This document shows positions 51,368 to 60,761 of a DNA stretch of 64,000 bases, piece by piece. The stretch spans positions 186,001 to 250,000 of the forward strand of contig NZ_LR027603.1 in NCBI RefSeq assembly GCF_900605495.1. Direction: 5' to 3'. The DNA is from Bacilliculturomica massiliensis. Lineage in GTDB: Bacteria; Bacillota; Clostridia; Peptostreptococcales; Anaerovoracaceae. Both the position numbers and the translations under genes were made by a program. The notes under the pieces were generated by a model. It saw nothing but the letters and a program-made list of their open reading frames with translations. It did not search any database and was not told the origin of the DNA. How positions within the stretch are numbered: the stretch's first letter is position 1; each line of letters begins with the position of its first letter.

Positions 51368-52284
51368 CGGACCACCCGGATCCCCTGTCCCCGGAAGAAC
51401 TCCTCCGCCTGCTCCATAGACCGGCCGGAGGGAATGGAAAAGAAATGATCGCCTCCGATCCGCAGCGCTTCGTACTTTTCCTCCCCGTAAGCGTGATACG
51501 GAAGGAGCTCCAGCTCCGCCCCGGGGGTGTATTCCAGAATAAAGGACGCGGCTGCTCTGAGGTTTTCAGCGGTGAGATTCACCTCCGGGACCGCCGGTAT
51601 GCGCAGCGTCACAGGTATGCCCGTTTCGTAGACGCGGCGGCAGTTTTCCAGGATCAATTCGTTTCCCTGCCCCGTCATCCGCCGATGGATCTGCGTATCC
51701 ATGTGCTTCAGATCGAAAAAAATATGATCCAGCCGCAGCAGGATGTCCCGCACATTCTCAAAGGGAAAAAAACCGCACGTCTCAAGCCACATGCTGATGC
51801 CTCTGTCGCAGAAGGCCTCCGTCAGCTCCCGCAGAAATCCCTCCTGCACGGTGGCTTCGCCGCCGGAAAACGTCACCCCTCCCCCTGAGGGCCCGAAAAA
51901 GATGCTGTCCCGTTCCACCTTTTTCACGATCTCCTCCGCTGTCATGGCTGTTCCCAGCACGCGGAGCGCGCCCTGAGGGCAGCGTTCGGCGCAGAGACCG
52001 CAGGCTGTGCAGCCGGGATCCTGTCCGCCGCAAGTCCCGGCCCCTGGCTGTTCCCGCCCGCCGTCCCGGGGCAGTCCTCTCAGAAGTCCCCGGGGACATA
52101 CGGAAGCGCAGAGACCGCAGCCAACGCATTTGCCGGCGAAAAAAGCCAGTTTCGGCTCCATCGTCCAGCTCTCCGGGTTGGCGCACCATCTGCAGCGCAG
52201 CGGACAGCCGGAAAAAAATATGACAGTCCGTATCCCGTCCCCGTCGTGGACGGAAAAATCCTGGACCTGAATGATATTTCCCAT
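51358..52284 (-). CDS. Glycyl radical enzyme activase (radical SAM, PflA type with ferredoxin insert)
   Basis: The 308-residue enzyme uses SAM and a 4Fe-4S cluster (CPLRCRWC, CX3CX2C near the N terminus) to create the glycyl radical on its partner. It carries a ferredoxin-like insert with two more cluster motifs, CVGCGLCASVCP and CTACGLCAERCP, then GGGVTFSGGEATVQ and DLKHMDTQIHRRMTG. The ferredoxin insert is typical of activases for non-PFL glycyl radical enzymes. Start at 52284 follows GGGAGGC. It lies 26 bp downstream of the radical enzyme gene. Confidence 0.94.
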   Translation of the reverse strand: MGNIIQVQDFSVHDGDGIRTVIFFSGCPLRCRWCANPESWTMEPKLAFFAGKCVGCGLCASVCPRGLLRGLPRDGGREQPGAGTCGGQDPGCTACGLCAERCPQGALRVLGTAMTAEEIVKKVERDSIFFGPSGGGVTFSGGEATVQEGFLRELTEAFCDRGISMWLETCGFFPFENVRDILLRLDHIFFDLKHMDTQIHRRMTGQGNELILENCRRVYETGIPVTLRIPAVPEVNLTAENLRAAASFILEYTPGAELELLPYHAYGEEKYEALRIGGDHFFSIPSGRSMEQAEEFFRGQGIRVVRYR

Positions 52285-52310
52285 GGATATGCCTCCCGCT
52301 CTGCCATACC

Positions 52311-54743
52311 TCAATACGCCTTGTGGGCCGTCCTGGCAATGATGGCCTCCTGCATCTCCGGCGACAGATTGACAAACTGCGTGCTGTAGCCCGCTACCCG
52401 CACCAGCAGATCCCGGTAATCCTCCGGATGGGCCTGAGCCCGGCGCAGCACTTCGGTGGAGATCGTGTTGAACTGCACGTGAAACGCGCCCAGGGAGAAA
52501 TACGTCCGGATCATGGCCCCCAGGTTGCTGCGTCCCCTGGGCGTATTGACCAGACTTTCATCCAGCCGCAGATTCAGAAGCGTCCCGCCTGAGTGAACGT
52601 CCTGATTCAATTTGGCCGCGGAGCGCATGGCCGACAGCGGACTGCGCACATCGCTTCCCGCGTAGGGCGACACGCCCTCAGTCAGCGGCGTTCCGGCCTT
52701 TCTGCCGCAGGGGGTAGCTCCGATGACGCGCCCCGTGGGGATGTAGTTTGAGATCCCCATAAACGCCGAATTGAACGGCGATCCGAAGATATCCTTATAG
52801 CTGTGCACCGTGCGGTAATAGAAATTGGCGATCTCCACCGCGATGCCGTCCACATAATCATCGTCGTTTCCGTATTTGGGGACCTGAAGCGCCAGACGTC
52901 TCAGTTCCTCATAGCCTTCCCAGTCGGCGGCCATAGCCCGGTCCAGTTCCTCAAGAGTGGCGACCCTGTCCTCGAAGACCAGTTTCCGGATGACCGCCAG
53001 TCCGTTGGCTGAGAGAGCCAGGCCGATGCCAGTGAGAACGGGACCGATATTATAATGAGCGCCGCCCCTGGACAGATCCAGACCCTTTTCCATACAATCC
53101 TCCACGCAGAGCGACAAATAGGGACGGGGCACGATCTGCGCGTGCAGCCGCTGGGCGGTGAGCGTGGAGATCACGGAATGCCGCACCAGATCCGCCAGCT
53201 GTTTCAGATAAGCCTGCTTTACTTCCTCAAAACTGCCGTACTCCGCCGGCGGGACCGCCGGCAGCCCCATGGTCTCCCCTGTCATGCGGCTCTTTCCCCG
53301 ATTTAGAGCATACTCCAGAGCCGCGGCGAAGTTCACGTTTACCGCTGAGGTCCACTGCCCGGTCTTTCGGAAATGGGGCACCACGCAGCCGCAGTTGTTC
53401 CAGTCTCTGGCGTCCTCCGGTTCGTAGCCGGCTCCCAGAAGCATCTGCGTGCCGGCGGCGTCCCCATGGATGGCGGGAAAACCGGTGCCCTTGCTCACCA
53501 GATCGCACACGGCCGCCAGAAAGTCCGGGGGACAATCCGCGTGGATGCGCACGGACAGCCCGGGCTGGTGGGTCCTTACGCTGTCCGTCGCCCGCAGGCA
53601 CAGATAGCTCAGTTCATTGACGGCGTCCAGACCGTCTCTGGTCTTTCCGCCCACCGTCAGGTTCTGAAACTGATTGTAGCCTGCAAAGAACCCCGCCGTG
53701 TTGGACGAGATGGTCCATACCCACTCGGAAAATTTGATCCAGAGAGCCTCCACCAGTTCCTGGGCCCGCTCCTCCGTAATGACTCCCTTTTCCAGATCCG
53801 CCTTATAATACGGGTACATATACTGGTCGAACCGTCCCGGATTCAGGGCCAGGGGATTCTCCGATATGATCCCGCCCAGCTGGGTAAACCATACGAACTG
53901 CACGGCCTCATGGAAGCTTGAAGGGGGATTTTCCGGCACGGTCTCACAGACCCGGGCGATCTCCAGAAGCTCTTTCCGCCGTTCCTCCAGAGCCGGACCG
54001 CCGCCGTAGATTCTGCGCTCCTCACCGGCGGTCCCGGCGCCGCAGCCGGCCTCCAGCTCCTCCGCCAGCCGCCGGGCCGCCTGCCCACAGCGCCGGGCAT
54101 ATGTAATGATGGCGTCCGCGGCCAGGATCTCAGAGCGGTAAAACTCGCTTTTATCCAGGTCCGACGGAAGGGAGAGATCCAACGCGGCAAGACGCTCCTC
54201 CGCCTCTCTCTTCAATCCCCCGAAGCCCTTGACAAACAGCACGTCCTGGTAATCCGGCGTGATCTCCCCCACCGCCTGCCGCCACTTGGAATCATTGTCT
54301 ATGATCCCCGTATCCACAGCGATGCGAGCCGTCTGGGGCGGCAGCTGCGTCAGGAAGTGCTCCTCCAGCGACTGGCCCTTCCAATAGGGGAAGATCTCTT
54401 CCCGCACCTGTCTTCTCTGCTCCTCTGTCATCTGATAGGGATCCTGCGGACGTTTGTCGAAGGTATCCATTTCCCTGTCCACCCACTGCCAGGAATACTC
54501 AGGCGTCAAGATGGCCGTGCGGCGAAATTTTCCCGCCGTGCCCACGATCAGTTCCTCGGGAAAGATACGGATGTCAAACTGGCTGCAAAAATCGTGAAAA
54601 GCCTGCGCCCTGCGGACAGCCACGGCCTGCCCTTCCGTTTTTTTGTGTGATTCTGTAAAAATACGGGCCCGCTCGATGCAGATCGAGGGTTTTGTATTGA
54701 TATAATTCTGCCTCAGATGTTCTATTCTCTCCGTAATGCTCAT
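52311..54743 (-). CDS. Glycyl radical enzyme of unknown substrate (PFL/dehydratase superfamily)
   Basis: The 810-residue protein has the C-terminal radical motif RVAGYSTQFVNLSPEMQEAII, placing the radical on Gly785, and the active-site loop WNNCGCVVPHF with cysteines 451 and 453. Dehydratase and lyase members usually have GCVE and PFL has adjacent cysteines; here valine stands at the usual glutamate position and two cysteines flank a glycine. The substrate is therefore not predictable from these motifs. The N-terminal part (TKPSICIERARIFTESHK) resembles the PflD/dehydratase group. The start at 54743 follows GGGAGG. Its activase is directly downstream and a small membrane protein gene directly upstream. 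Confidence 0.9.
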   Translation of the reverse strand: MSITERIEHLRQNYINTKPSICIERARIFTESHKKTEGQAVAVRRAQAFHDFCSQFDIRIFPEELIVGTAGKFRRTAILTPEYSWQWVDREMDTFDKRPQDPYQMTEEQRRQVREEIFPYWKGQSLEEHFLTQLPPQTARIAVDTGIIDNDSKWRQAVGEITPDYQDVLFVKGFGGLKREAEERLAALDLSLPSDLDKSEFYRSEILAADAIITYARRCGQAARRLAEELEAGCGAGTAGEERRIYGGGPALEERRKELLEIARVCETVPENPPSSFHEAVQFVWFTQLGGIISENPLALNPGRFDQYMYPYYKADLEKGVITEERAQELVEALWIKFSEWVWTISSNTAGFFAGYNQFQNLTVGGKTRDGLDAVNELSYLCLRATDSVRTHQPGLSVRIHADCPPDFLAAVCDLVSKGTGFPAIHGDAAGTQMLLGAGYEPEDARDWNNCGCVVPHFRKTGQWTSAVNVNFAAALEYALNRGKSRMTGETMGLPAVPPAEYGSFEEVKQAYLKQLADLVRHSVISTLTAQRLHAQIVPRPYLSLCVEDCMEKGLDLSRGGAHYNIGPVLTGIGLALSANGLAVIRKLVFEDRVATLEELDRAMAADWEGYEELRRLALQVPKYGNDDDYVDGIAVEIANFYYRTVHSYKDIFGSPFNSAFMGISNYIPTGRVIGATPCGRKAGTPLTEGVSPYAGSDVRSPLSAMRSAAKLNQDVHSGGTLLNLRLDESLVNTPRGRSNLGAMIRTYFSLGAFHVQFNTISTEVLRRAQAHPEDYRDLLVRVAGYSTQFVNLSPEMQEAIIARTAHKAY

Positions 54744-54809
54744 TGGAAACCTCCCTGACGCCATAATGCGTTCATTTATGCCCCTGCTCTCCCTTCCACC
54801 GTACCGCCG

Positions 54810-55193
54810 CTACCGGAAGGCCAGCGCCGTAAAGACCCCGGTCAGCGTCCAGGACAGATAGGTGAACTGGGACAGGTATTTGACGATCCAGCCGATCAGC
54901 GGCAGCGACGGCACCAGCCAGAACAGCAGCTGAGTCACGCCGATGATGACAAAGATCAGAATAGGAAACAGACAGAGAAACTTGTTTTTCGGCTTCGTAA
55001 ACCGGGACGTGACCATGCTTCCCAGCGTCACGCCGATGATAAAATATACGATGTACATGGCGATAGACGCGAGAAACTTCAGATTTCCCGAGGCCGCCGC
55101 GTAGATGTTGATCTGTATGGCTAGCCAGGAGCCCGCCACCATCAAGAGAACGATGAGCAGAGTCCTGAGGATAAATTTCATGGTATTGGACAT
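54810..55193 (-). CDS. Small integral membrane protein of unknown function
   Basis: The 127-residue product has about four hydrophobic helices with a basic loop (SRFTKPKNK) between helices two and three and no family motif that I recognise. ATG at 55193 follows GGAGGAACC. It lies 66 bp upstream of the glycyl radical enzyme gene and just after the terminator of citrate synthase, so it may belong to the glycyl radical operon. A transport role for substrate or product is only a guess. Confidence 0.6.
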   Translation of the reverse strand: MSNTMKFILRTLLIVLLMVAGSWLAIQINIYAAASGNLKFLASIAMYIVYFIIGVTLGSMVTSRFTKPKNKFLCLFPILIFVIIGVTQLLFWLVPSLPLIGWIVKYLSQFTYLSWTLTGVFTALAFR

Positions 55194-55210
55194 TGGTTCC
55201 TCCATTTTGC

Positions 55211-55254
55211 AAAAAACCGGAACGGTCAGGCCTGCGCCCGTCCTGCTCCGGTTT
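55211..55254 (-). terminator. Terminator of the citrate synthase gene
   Basis: AAACCGGA (55214-55221) pairs with TCCGGTTT (55247-55254); inner bases ACGG and CCGT extend the stem with a bulge. On the minus strand six T follow. It separates citrate synthase from the small membrane protein gene. Confidence 0.7.
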
Positions 55255-55272
55255 CCGTTTATCGTAACTGTT

Positions 55273-56667
55273 TTACTGCTGTTCCCCGCGCTGATCCAGG
55301 GGTACGTATTCCGTCCTGGGGCACACGTTCATATATGCGGGGCGGATGATCTTGCCCACGTTGATCAGCTCTTCGATCCGGTGCGCGCTCCATCCGGAAA
55401 TACGGGCGATGGCGAAGATCGGCGTATAGAGCTCCAGCGGCAGGTCCAGCATGCTGTACACAAATCCGCTGTAAAAGTCGATATTCGCGCTGACGCCCTT
55501 GTAGATCTTGCGTTCGTCCGCGATGACCTCCTTGGCGATACGCTCCACCTTGGAATAAAGCTCGAACTCGTCCATGCGGTTCTTTTCCCTGGCCAGGCTC
55601 TCCACAAACTGACGGAAGATATTGGCCCTGGGATCGGAAACGGAGTAGATCGCGTGACCCATGCCGTAGATCAGACCTGCGCGGTCGAAGGCCTCTTTGT
55701 GCAGCAGCGCCCGCAGATACGCCTCGATCTGTCTCTCGTCCGTCCAGTCCGGAAGCACTTTTTTCATGTCGTTGAACATCTGCACCACCTTGATGTTGGC
55801 GCCTCCGTGCTTCGGCCCCTTCAGAGACCCCAGCGACGCGGCGATGGTGGAGTATGTGTCGGTTCCGGAGGAAGAAATGACGTGAGTCGTGAAGGTGGAG
55901 TTGTTTCCTCCGCCGTGCTCCGCGTGCAGCACCAGAGCGATATCCAGAATACGCGCTTCCAGCTCCGTATAGTTGGAGTCGGGACGCAGCAGGTGAAGAA
56001 TGTTTTCCGCCGTGGAAAGTTCCGGCTTCGGCGTGTGGATGAACAGACTGTCGCCCTCAAAGTAGTGTCTGTAGGTCTGATACCCGTATACAGAGAGTAC
56101 CGGGAACAGCGACGTCAGCAGCATGCACTGCCGGAGCACGTTGGGTATGGATATATCGTTGGCCTTGGAGTCATAAGCGTAAAGGGTCAGCACGCTTCTG
56201 GCCAGCGTATTCATCATATCAGAGCTGGGCGCTTTCATGATGATATCCCGCACAAAGCTGGTGGGCAGCGTCCGGTAATTGGACAGCATCACCCGGAAAT
56301 CGGCCAGCTGCTTCTTCGAGGGCAGGCTGCCGAAAATCAGAAGATACGTGACCTCCTCAAAGCCGAAACGCTTTTCCCTCACAAACCCCCTCACGATATC
56401 GTCGATGCTGATCCCGCGGTAAAACAGACGGCCCTCACAGGGCACTTTCTTCCCATCCACTATCTTGGCGGCCTCGATCTCCGAGATCTCCGTGAGACCG
56501 GTGAGAACGCCGTTTCCGTTCAGATCGCGCAGTCCCCTGTTTACCTTGTGCTTCTGAAACAACTCCTCGTCGATCCGGTCTCTGCTCCGGCACAGATCGG
56601 CCAGCTCGATCAGCTCCGGCGTGATCTGAGCATAGGATTCATCCAATGTGTCAAATGCCTTGTACAA
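55273..56667 (-). CDS. Citrate synthase
   Basis: The enzyme condenses acetyl-CoA and oxaloacetate. The 464-residue product contains both catalytic-histidine regions (VLHAEHGGGNNSTFTTHV and GPKHGGANIKVVQM), YGMGHAIYSVSDPRA and the catalytic aspartate in VSANIDFYSGFVY. The N-terminal extension (about 70 residues before GVLTGLTEISE) is typical of a clostridial citrate synthase group. In anaerobes it mostly supplies 2-oxoglutarate for glutamate, which also feeds the tetrapyrrole route in this locus. Confidence 0.93.
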   Translation of the reverse strand: MYKAFDTLDESYAQITPELIELADLCRSRDRIDEELFQKHKVNRGLRDLNGNGVLTGLTEISEIEAAKIVDGKKVPCEGRLFYRGISIDDIVRGFVREKRFGFEEVTYLLIFGSLPSKKQLADFRVMLSNYRTLPTSFVRDIIMKAPSSDMMNTLARSVLTLYAYDSKANDISIPNVLRQCMLLTSLFPVLSVYGYQTYRHYFEGDSLFIHTPKPELSTAENILHLLRPDSNYTELEARILDIALVLHAEHGGGNNSTFTTHVISSSGTDTYSTIAASLGSLKGPKHGGANIKVVQMFNDMKKVLPDWTDERQIEAYLRALLHKEAFDRAGLIYGMGHAIYSVSDPRANIFRQFVESLAREKNRMDEFELYSKVERIAKEVIADERKIYKGVSANIDFYSGFVYSMLDLPLELYTPIFAIARISGWSAHRIEELINVGKIIRPAYMNVCPRTEYVPLDQRGEQQ

Positions 56668-56714
56668 TTCCGTCCCCCCTTTGCCCGCGGCCTGCCCGCC
56701 TGTGCGGCAGCCGC

Positions 56715-57092
56715 CTAAACCTCCGCAATAACTTCGATCTCAACGAGCGCATCCTTGGGCAGACGGGCAACCTCCACCGCGGAGCGGGAGGGATATGCGC
56801 CTTCCTTAAAGAAAGAACCGTACACTTCGTTCATCGCTGCAAAATCGTTCATATCCTTCAGGAATACCGTGGTCTTTACCACCTTGTCCATGCTGCTTCC
56901 CGCAGCTTCCAGGATGGCTTTCGCGTTGGTCAGAGACTGTCTGGTCTGCGCTTCGATCCCCTCGGGGAATTTGCCGGTAGCCGGATCCAGCGGGATCTGT
57001 CCGGACGCAAAGATCAGTCCGCCCACGATGTTTCCCTGAGCATAAGGGCCGATAGCGGCAGGTGCGTTAGTCGTCGCAATAGGTTTTTTCAT
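56715..57092 (-). CDS. ridA: RidA-family 2-iminobutanoate/2-iminopropanoate deaminase
   Basis: RidA hydrolyses reactive imines released by PLP enzymes such as threonine dehydratase. The 125-residue protein has [37 protein letters not shown] and the substrate-binding arginine in [21 protein letters not shown]. The ATG at 57092 is chosen over that at 57098 because AGGAGG then lies 8 nt upstream. Confidence 0.94.
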   Translation of the reverse strand: MKKPIATTNAPAAIGPYAQGNIVGGLIFASGQIPLDPATGKFPEGIEAQTRQSLTNAKAILEAAGSSMDKVVKTTVFLKDMNDFAAMNEVYGSFFKEGAYPSRSAVEVARLPKDALVEIEVIAEV

Positions 57093-57183
57093 TTTCATTT
57101 CCTCCTTGATATCATATAGCTTAATTTAACATGTATAGATGCGGGGATGATCCCCCTCATTATCAGCAGCGGCCCTTCTGTGC

Positions 57184-59229
57184 CTATTCCGTAACGGAAA
57201 GCACGGCCTTGTTCTTCTCCACCTGACTGATCTTCAGCTTTGACAGGTCGGAAATATCCGTCCCGTCAGGCACTCTCAGGGTGGAGGAATCGAGAAATAC
57301 CGTATTCAGGATCTCTCCGTCGATGGTGATCTTGCTGTAGGGTGTGAAGTTCTGTCCTTTCACGTAGGTGTGACCGTCCAGTTCAAAGGCTCCCGTCACT
57401 TTAATATCCAGAATTCCCATCTTCATATCGGTAGGTTTATAGGGGGACACGCCGCCGTATACGTATTCTTTGCCGTACAGCATATCGTACTGCAGCGCCT
57501 GCAGGTTGGACAGATAGTCCGGTTTTCCCTGCTGGGTCTCGTGGAACTTGGTGAGGATGCCCTCCTCGATGCCAAGCCGGCCCATGAGCGTGGCGCTGAG
57601 CTGGTACGCCCGCAGATCCGTGTCTACCTTTCGCATGCGGAAATTGCTCCAGATCACATACTCCGTCTGATAAATATCGCCGCATACCACATCGCTGTTT
57701 TCCAGTCCAAGACTGGGCAGATGATCGCCGTAGAAGACCACCACCGTGTCCTCGTCGAAATTTTCCAGCGTGTCTGTGAGCTCGCCCACAAACTCATCCA
57801 TCTCATTGATCTGATTCACGTAATATTCCCATGCGTACTCCTGACTTTTCGTCTCAATGCCGCCCACGGTGATCTTGGGCACACTGTAGACCTTTTTCGT
57901 CGGATATTTGCCGTGTCCCTGAACGGAGATGGTGAACACCAGGTCCTTCTGATCTTTCGTGGAATTCAGAGCCAGCATGATCTCCTCCGTGAGCACGTCG
58001 TCCTTCGCCCACTTTCTGGGGTTCATCTTGGCGTGCACCATGTACTCCAGCGAAGTAAACGTATCGTAGCCCAGGTTCTTGTAGACCTGATTTCTCCCGT
58101 AGAACACGCCTCTGTGATTGTGCACCGCGTGGGTGCCGTAACCCAGATTTTTCAGATTGTAGGCCACGCTCTCCACCGTGTGGTCCGTCAGCACCGTCTT
58201 GAAGGGATACTCACCCGGCCCGAAGAAACGGGACCGCATGCCGGTCATCACCTCAAACTCCGTGTTGGCCGTACCCGCGCCGATCACCGGCACCGCCAGA
58301 TACCCGCTGCTGTAGTTTTCCTTCAGCCTGCGGAAGTTGGGCACCGGGTCCTCCGAACACTCCAGCCAGGGCACCGTCTCGGGATCGAAGAAGGACTCCA
58401 GCTGCACGAAGACGATATTGGGCGTCCGCTTCTGCGGAGAGAGCAGACCGCCCACGTTGGCGTCCGTGCTCTGCCGGATATCCGTGGTGATCCTCTTCAT
58501 CATTTCCTCTGAGTAGCCTGTGGGCTGACGCACTCCTGTATTCAGCCAGGTGTTGATAAAGCAGTATGGAAAACCGTAGTCCTTGTACGCGTAGCCCAGA
58601 TTGCCGAACACGGTAGAAAGCCAGTTCTGGCTCAGACCGTACTGAGTGGCTCCTGTCAGCGCCAGCGCGATGATAACTACGGAGATCACGCTCTTTTTAA
58701 AACTGTATTTTTTACACTTCGGCCCGAAGGCAAAGATCAGGACCAGCGCGATGATCAGCGCCACCACGCCCACGCCGATCAGGGCGATCTGGCTGTTGGA
58801 CAGATAGTTGGGCAGAACGCCCAGACCCGTCTCAAGCAGCGTCAGGTCCGCCGTGGTGAAAGGCGTCGTCCGAAAGGACAAAATAACGCCGTTGGCCGTT
58901 CCAAGGATCAGCCAGACAGCCGAAATGATAAAGTAGACAAACAGCCGCCGCTTAAACAGCAGTCCCACGGAAAGCGTAGCCAGCAGGATCAGCCCGTCGT
59001 ACAGAAAGATCTGCGGCGAATCCGCGATAAAATCCAGGCATCCTGAGATTCCGCCCCGGTTCAGGGACTCGATGATCACGTCAAGGACCAAGGCCAGCCA
59101 GATGATATTTACCACCGGATAATTCAGATATTTATTGTAAAAGCCGGTCACCGGCGAGAGAGGCGCAGCCATTTTGCCCCATGCTTTCGCAAGGGGTTTT
59201 CCCACCTGATTTCTGAAAAACTCTTTCAT
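57184..59229 (-). CDS. LTA-synthase-family phosphoglycerol transferase / sulfatase-fold membrane enzyme
   Basis: The 681-residue protein has about five N-terminal transmembrane helices and an extracellular sulfatase-fold domain: metal and nucleophile segments NIVFVQLESFFDP and GAGTANTEFEVMTGM (threonine nucleophile), HAVHNHRGVFYGRN, VFTISVQGHGKYP and VVVFYGDHLPSLG. The last 80 residues resemble an IPT/TIG-type beta-sandwich (FTPYSKITIDGEILNTVFLDSSTLRVPDGT), an addition not found in standard LtaS. It probably transfers glycerol phosphate to a glycolipid or other surface polymer. The UgtP-like gene at 31-32 kb could supply glycolipid anchors. Confidence 0.88.
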   Translation of the reverse strand: MKEFFRNQVGKPLAKAWGKMAAPLSPVTGFYNKYLNYPVVNIIWLALVLDVIIESLNRGGISGCLDFIADSPQIFLYDGLILLATLSVGLLFKRRLFVYFIISAVWLILGTANGVILSFRTTPFTTADLTLLETGLGVLPNYLSNSQIALIGVGVVALIIALVLIFAFGPKCKKYSFKKSVISVVIIALALTGATQYGLSQNWLSTVFGNLGYAYKDYGFPYCFINTWLNTGVRQPTGYSEEMMKRITTDIRQSTDANVGGLLSPQKRTPNIVFVQLESFFDPETVPWLECSEDPVPNFRRLKENYSSGYLAVPVIGAGTANTEFEVMTGMRSRFFGPGEYPFKTVLTDHTVESVAYNLKNLGYGTHAVHNHRGVFYGRNQVYKNLGYDTFTSLEYMVHAKMNPRKWAKDDVLTEEIMLALNSTKDQKDLVFTISVQGHGKYPTKKVYSVPKITVGGIETKSQEYAWEYYVNQINEMDEFVGELTDTLENFDEDTVVVFYGDHLPSLGLENSDVVCGDIYQTEYVIWSNFRMRKVDTDLRAYQLSATLMGRLGIEEGILTKFHETQQGKPDYLSNLQALQYDMLYGKEYVYGGVSPYKPTDMKMGILDIKVTGAFELDGHTYVKGQNFTPYSKITIDGEILNTVFLDSSTLRVPDGTDISDLSKLKISQVEKNKAVLSVTE

Positions 59230-59274
59230 TTATGTTTTTTCCTCCGTTTAACCTCCGCGACCTTTCGGTCCTCC

Positions 59275-60171
59275 TCAATTCCCCTCTGCAGAAACCCCGC
59301 TCCGGCCTGCGATCGCATTTGCCAGATCGGCGAATTCCTGTATGGACAATGTCTCCGCTCTCCGCCGCGGATCGATCCCGGCCTGTTTAAGCGCTTCCCC
59401 TATTTCCTCCTTCGTCCTGCCCATGACTCCTGTCAGGGAATTCAAAAGAGTTTTTCTGCGCTGGCCGAAACCTCCCCTGACCGTGGCGAAAAATGCTTCC
59501 TCACTGATGAGCTCCACCGGTTTTTCTTTCCTCAGATCCAGACGGATCACCGCCGAATCCACCTTGGGCTGCGGCACGAATACCTCTTTCGGCACCTTTG
59601 CCACCAGGCTCACCGTGCAGTAATACTGCACCGCCACCGAGAGCGCGCCGTAGATCTTTGTGCCCGGTCCCGCCAGAATGCGGTCGGCCACCTCCTTCTG
59701 GAGCATGATGGTGAGGCTGTCCGCCTTCACGCCGTCCTCCAGTATCTTCATGATGATCGGAGTGGTGATGTAATACGGCAGATTGCCGATGATCTTCACC
59801 CCGGTCCTCTCGGCTCCGTTGATCTTCTCATAGTTTCCGATCACCTCCGTGAGATCCGTTTTCAGGATATCCCGGTTGATGATCTCCACATTGTCGTATT
59901 CTTTCAGTGTCTCCGCCAGCACCGGGATCAGATTGCGGTCGATCTCCACCGCCACTACCTGTCCCGCCGCAGCGGCGGCCGCCGCCGTCAGTACGCCGAT
60001 ACCCGGCCCGATCTCGATGATCAGGTCCGTGGGTCCCGCGGCAGCGCTTTCCACGATTTTATCAACAATATTGCCGTCTGTCAAAAAGTTTTGTCCCAGG
60101 CTCTTGGTCAGACGAAAGTTGTGACGGTCTTTTATCTGTCTGATCGTAGCCGGTGAATACAGCTTGTCCAT
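59275..60171 (-). CDS. rsmA: 16S rRNA (adenine-1518/1519-N6)-dimethyltransferase
   Basis: KsgA/RsmA dimethylates two adjacent adenines in the 3' hairpin of 16S rRNA. The 298-residue product shows RLTKSLGQNFLTDGNIVDKIV, the SAM loop LIIEIGPGIGVLT, the catalytic NLPYYITTPIIMK and FVPQPKVDSAVIRL. It overlaps rnmV by 40 bp in the usual Firmicute order rnmV-ksgA. Confidence 0.96.
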   Translation of the reverse strand: MDKLYSPATIRQIKDRHNFRLTKSLGQNFLTDGNIVDKIVESAAAGPTDLIIEIGPGIGVLTAAAAAAAGQVVAVEIDRNLIPVLAETLKEYDNVEIINRDILKTDLTEVIGNYEKINGAERTGVKIIGNLPYYITTPIIMKILEDGVKADSLTIMLQKEVADRILAGPGTKIYGALSVAVQYYCTVSLVAKVPKEVFVPQPKVDSAVIRLDLRKEKPVELISEEAFFATVRGGFGQRRKTLLNSLTGVMGRTKEEIGEALKQAGIDPRRRAETLSIQEFADLANAIAGRSGVSAEGN

Positions 60172-60701
60172 GCGGTCTCAAATTCCTCTCTGGTTATTCC
60201 GTAATGATTCAGCCGGGCCAGAAACGTCTTTCCGTTGGCATATCCGATGCCCAGCGCGGCCCCCATGGCCGCCCGCCTCTCCGAAGCGCAGGGATGGCCC
60301 GTAAGACCGTATTCCTGCATGTCGTCCGCGGTGAACTCCCGCCGCGCCTCCTCCGCCGTACAGCGGGCTTTTTCCAGAGCGGCGCGGATATCCTCCGGCG
60401 AGGCGTTCTCAATGCCGATATCGCCGTCCTTTTCCGCTTCCCGTCTGGTGAGGTACGCGTGCTTCGCCTCCGGACAGATCCCGGAGATCCTCTTTCGTAT
60501 CTGCTCCCCCGCAAAATCCGGATCGGTAAAAACGATGATTCCCTTCTCCTCATATGCTTTGCGGATCAGCTCTATGGTACTCTTTCTGATTCCATATCCG
60601 TGAGTGGCGATCGTTGCCGCGTCCACCGCCCGGCGGACCGCGCTCTCATCGTCTCTGCCCTCCACGACGATCACTTCTTTTATCATATGCAGCGCTTCCA
60701 T
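60132..60701 (-). CDS. rnmV: Ribonuclease M5
   Basis: RNase M5 matures 5S rRNA. The 189-residue protein has an N-terminal Toprim domain (EVIVVEGRDDESAVRRAVDA, IIVFTDPDFAGEQIRKRI with the DxD metal site, DIGIENASPEDI) and the C-terminal RNase M5 domain (DMQEYGLTGHPCASERRAAMGAALGIGYANGKTFL). The start may be at 60701 or MIKEV at 60686; neither has a strong ribosome site. A TATAAT (plus-strand 60718-60723) may be part of its promoter. It overlaps rsmA by 40 bp. Confidence 0.93.
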   Translation of the reverse strand: MEALHMIKEVIVVEGRDDESAVRRAVDAATIATHGYGIRKSTIELIRKAYEEKGIIVFTDPDFAGEQIRKRISGICPEAKHAYLTRREAEKDGDIGIENASPEDIRAALEKARCTAEEARREFTADDMQEYGLTGHPCASERRAAMGAALGIGYANGKTFLARLNHYGITREEFETAWTSCIHRLRSDR

Positions 60702-60761
60702 GTTCTTATATCCCTATATTATAATAGAAAAAACGGGCTGAGCCCCTTTCTTTTTTTCTTA

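Noticed and set aside
60731-60747. A terminator between rnmV and divIC
   Set aside because: The GGGC/GCCC stem is only four base pairs with a T run on either strand; too weak to list as a feature, though it could have a minor effect.
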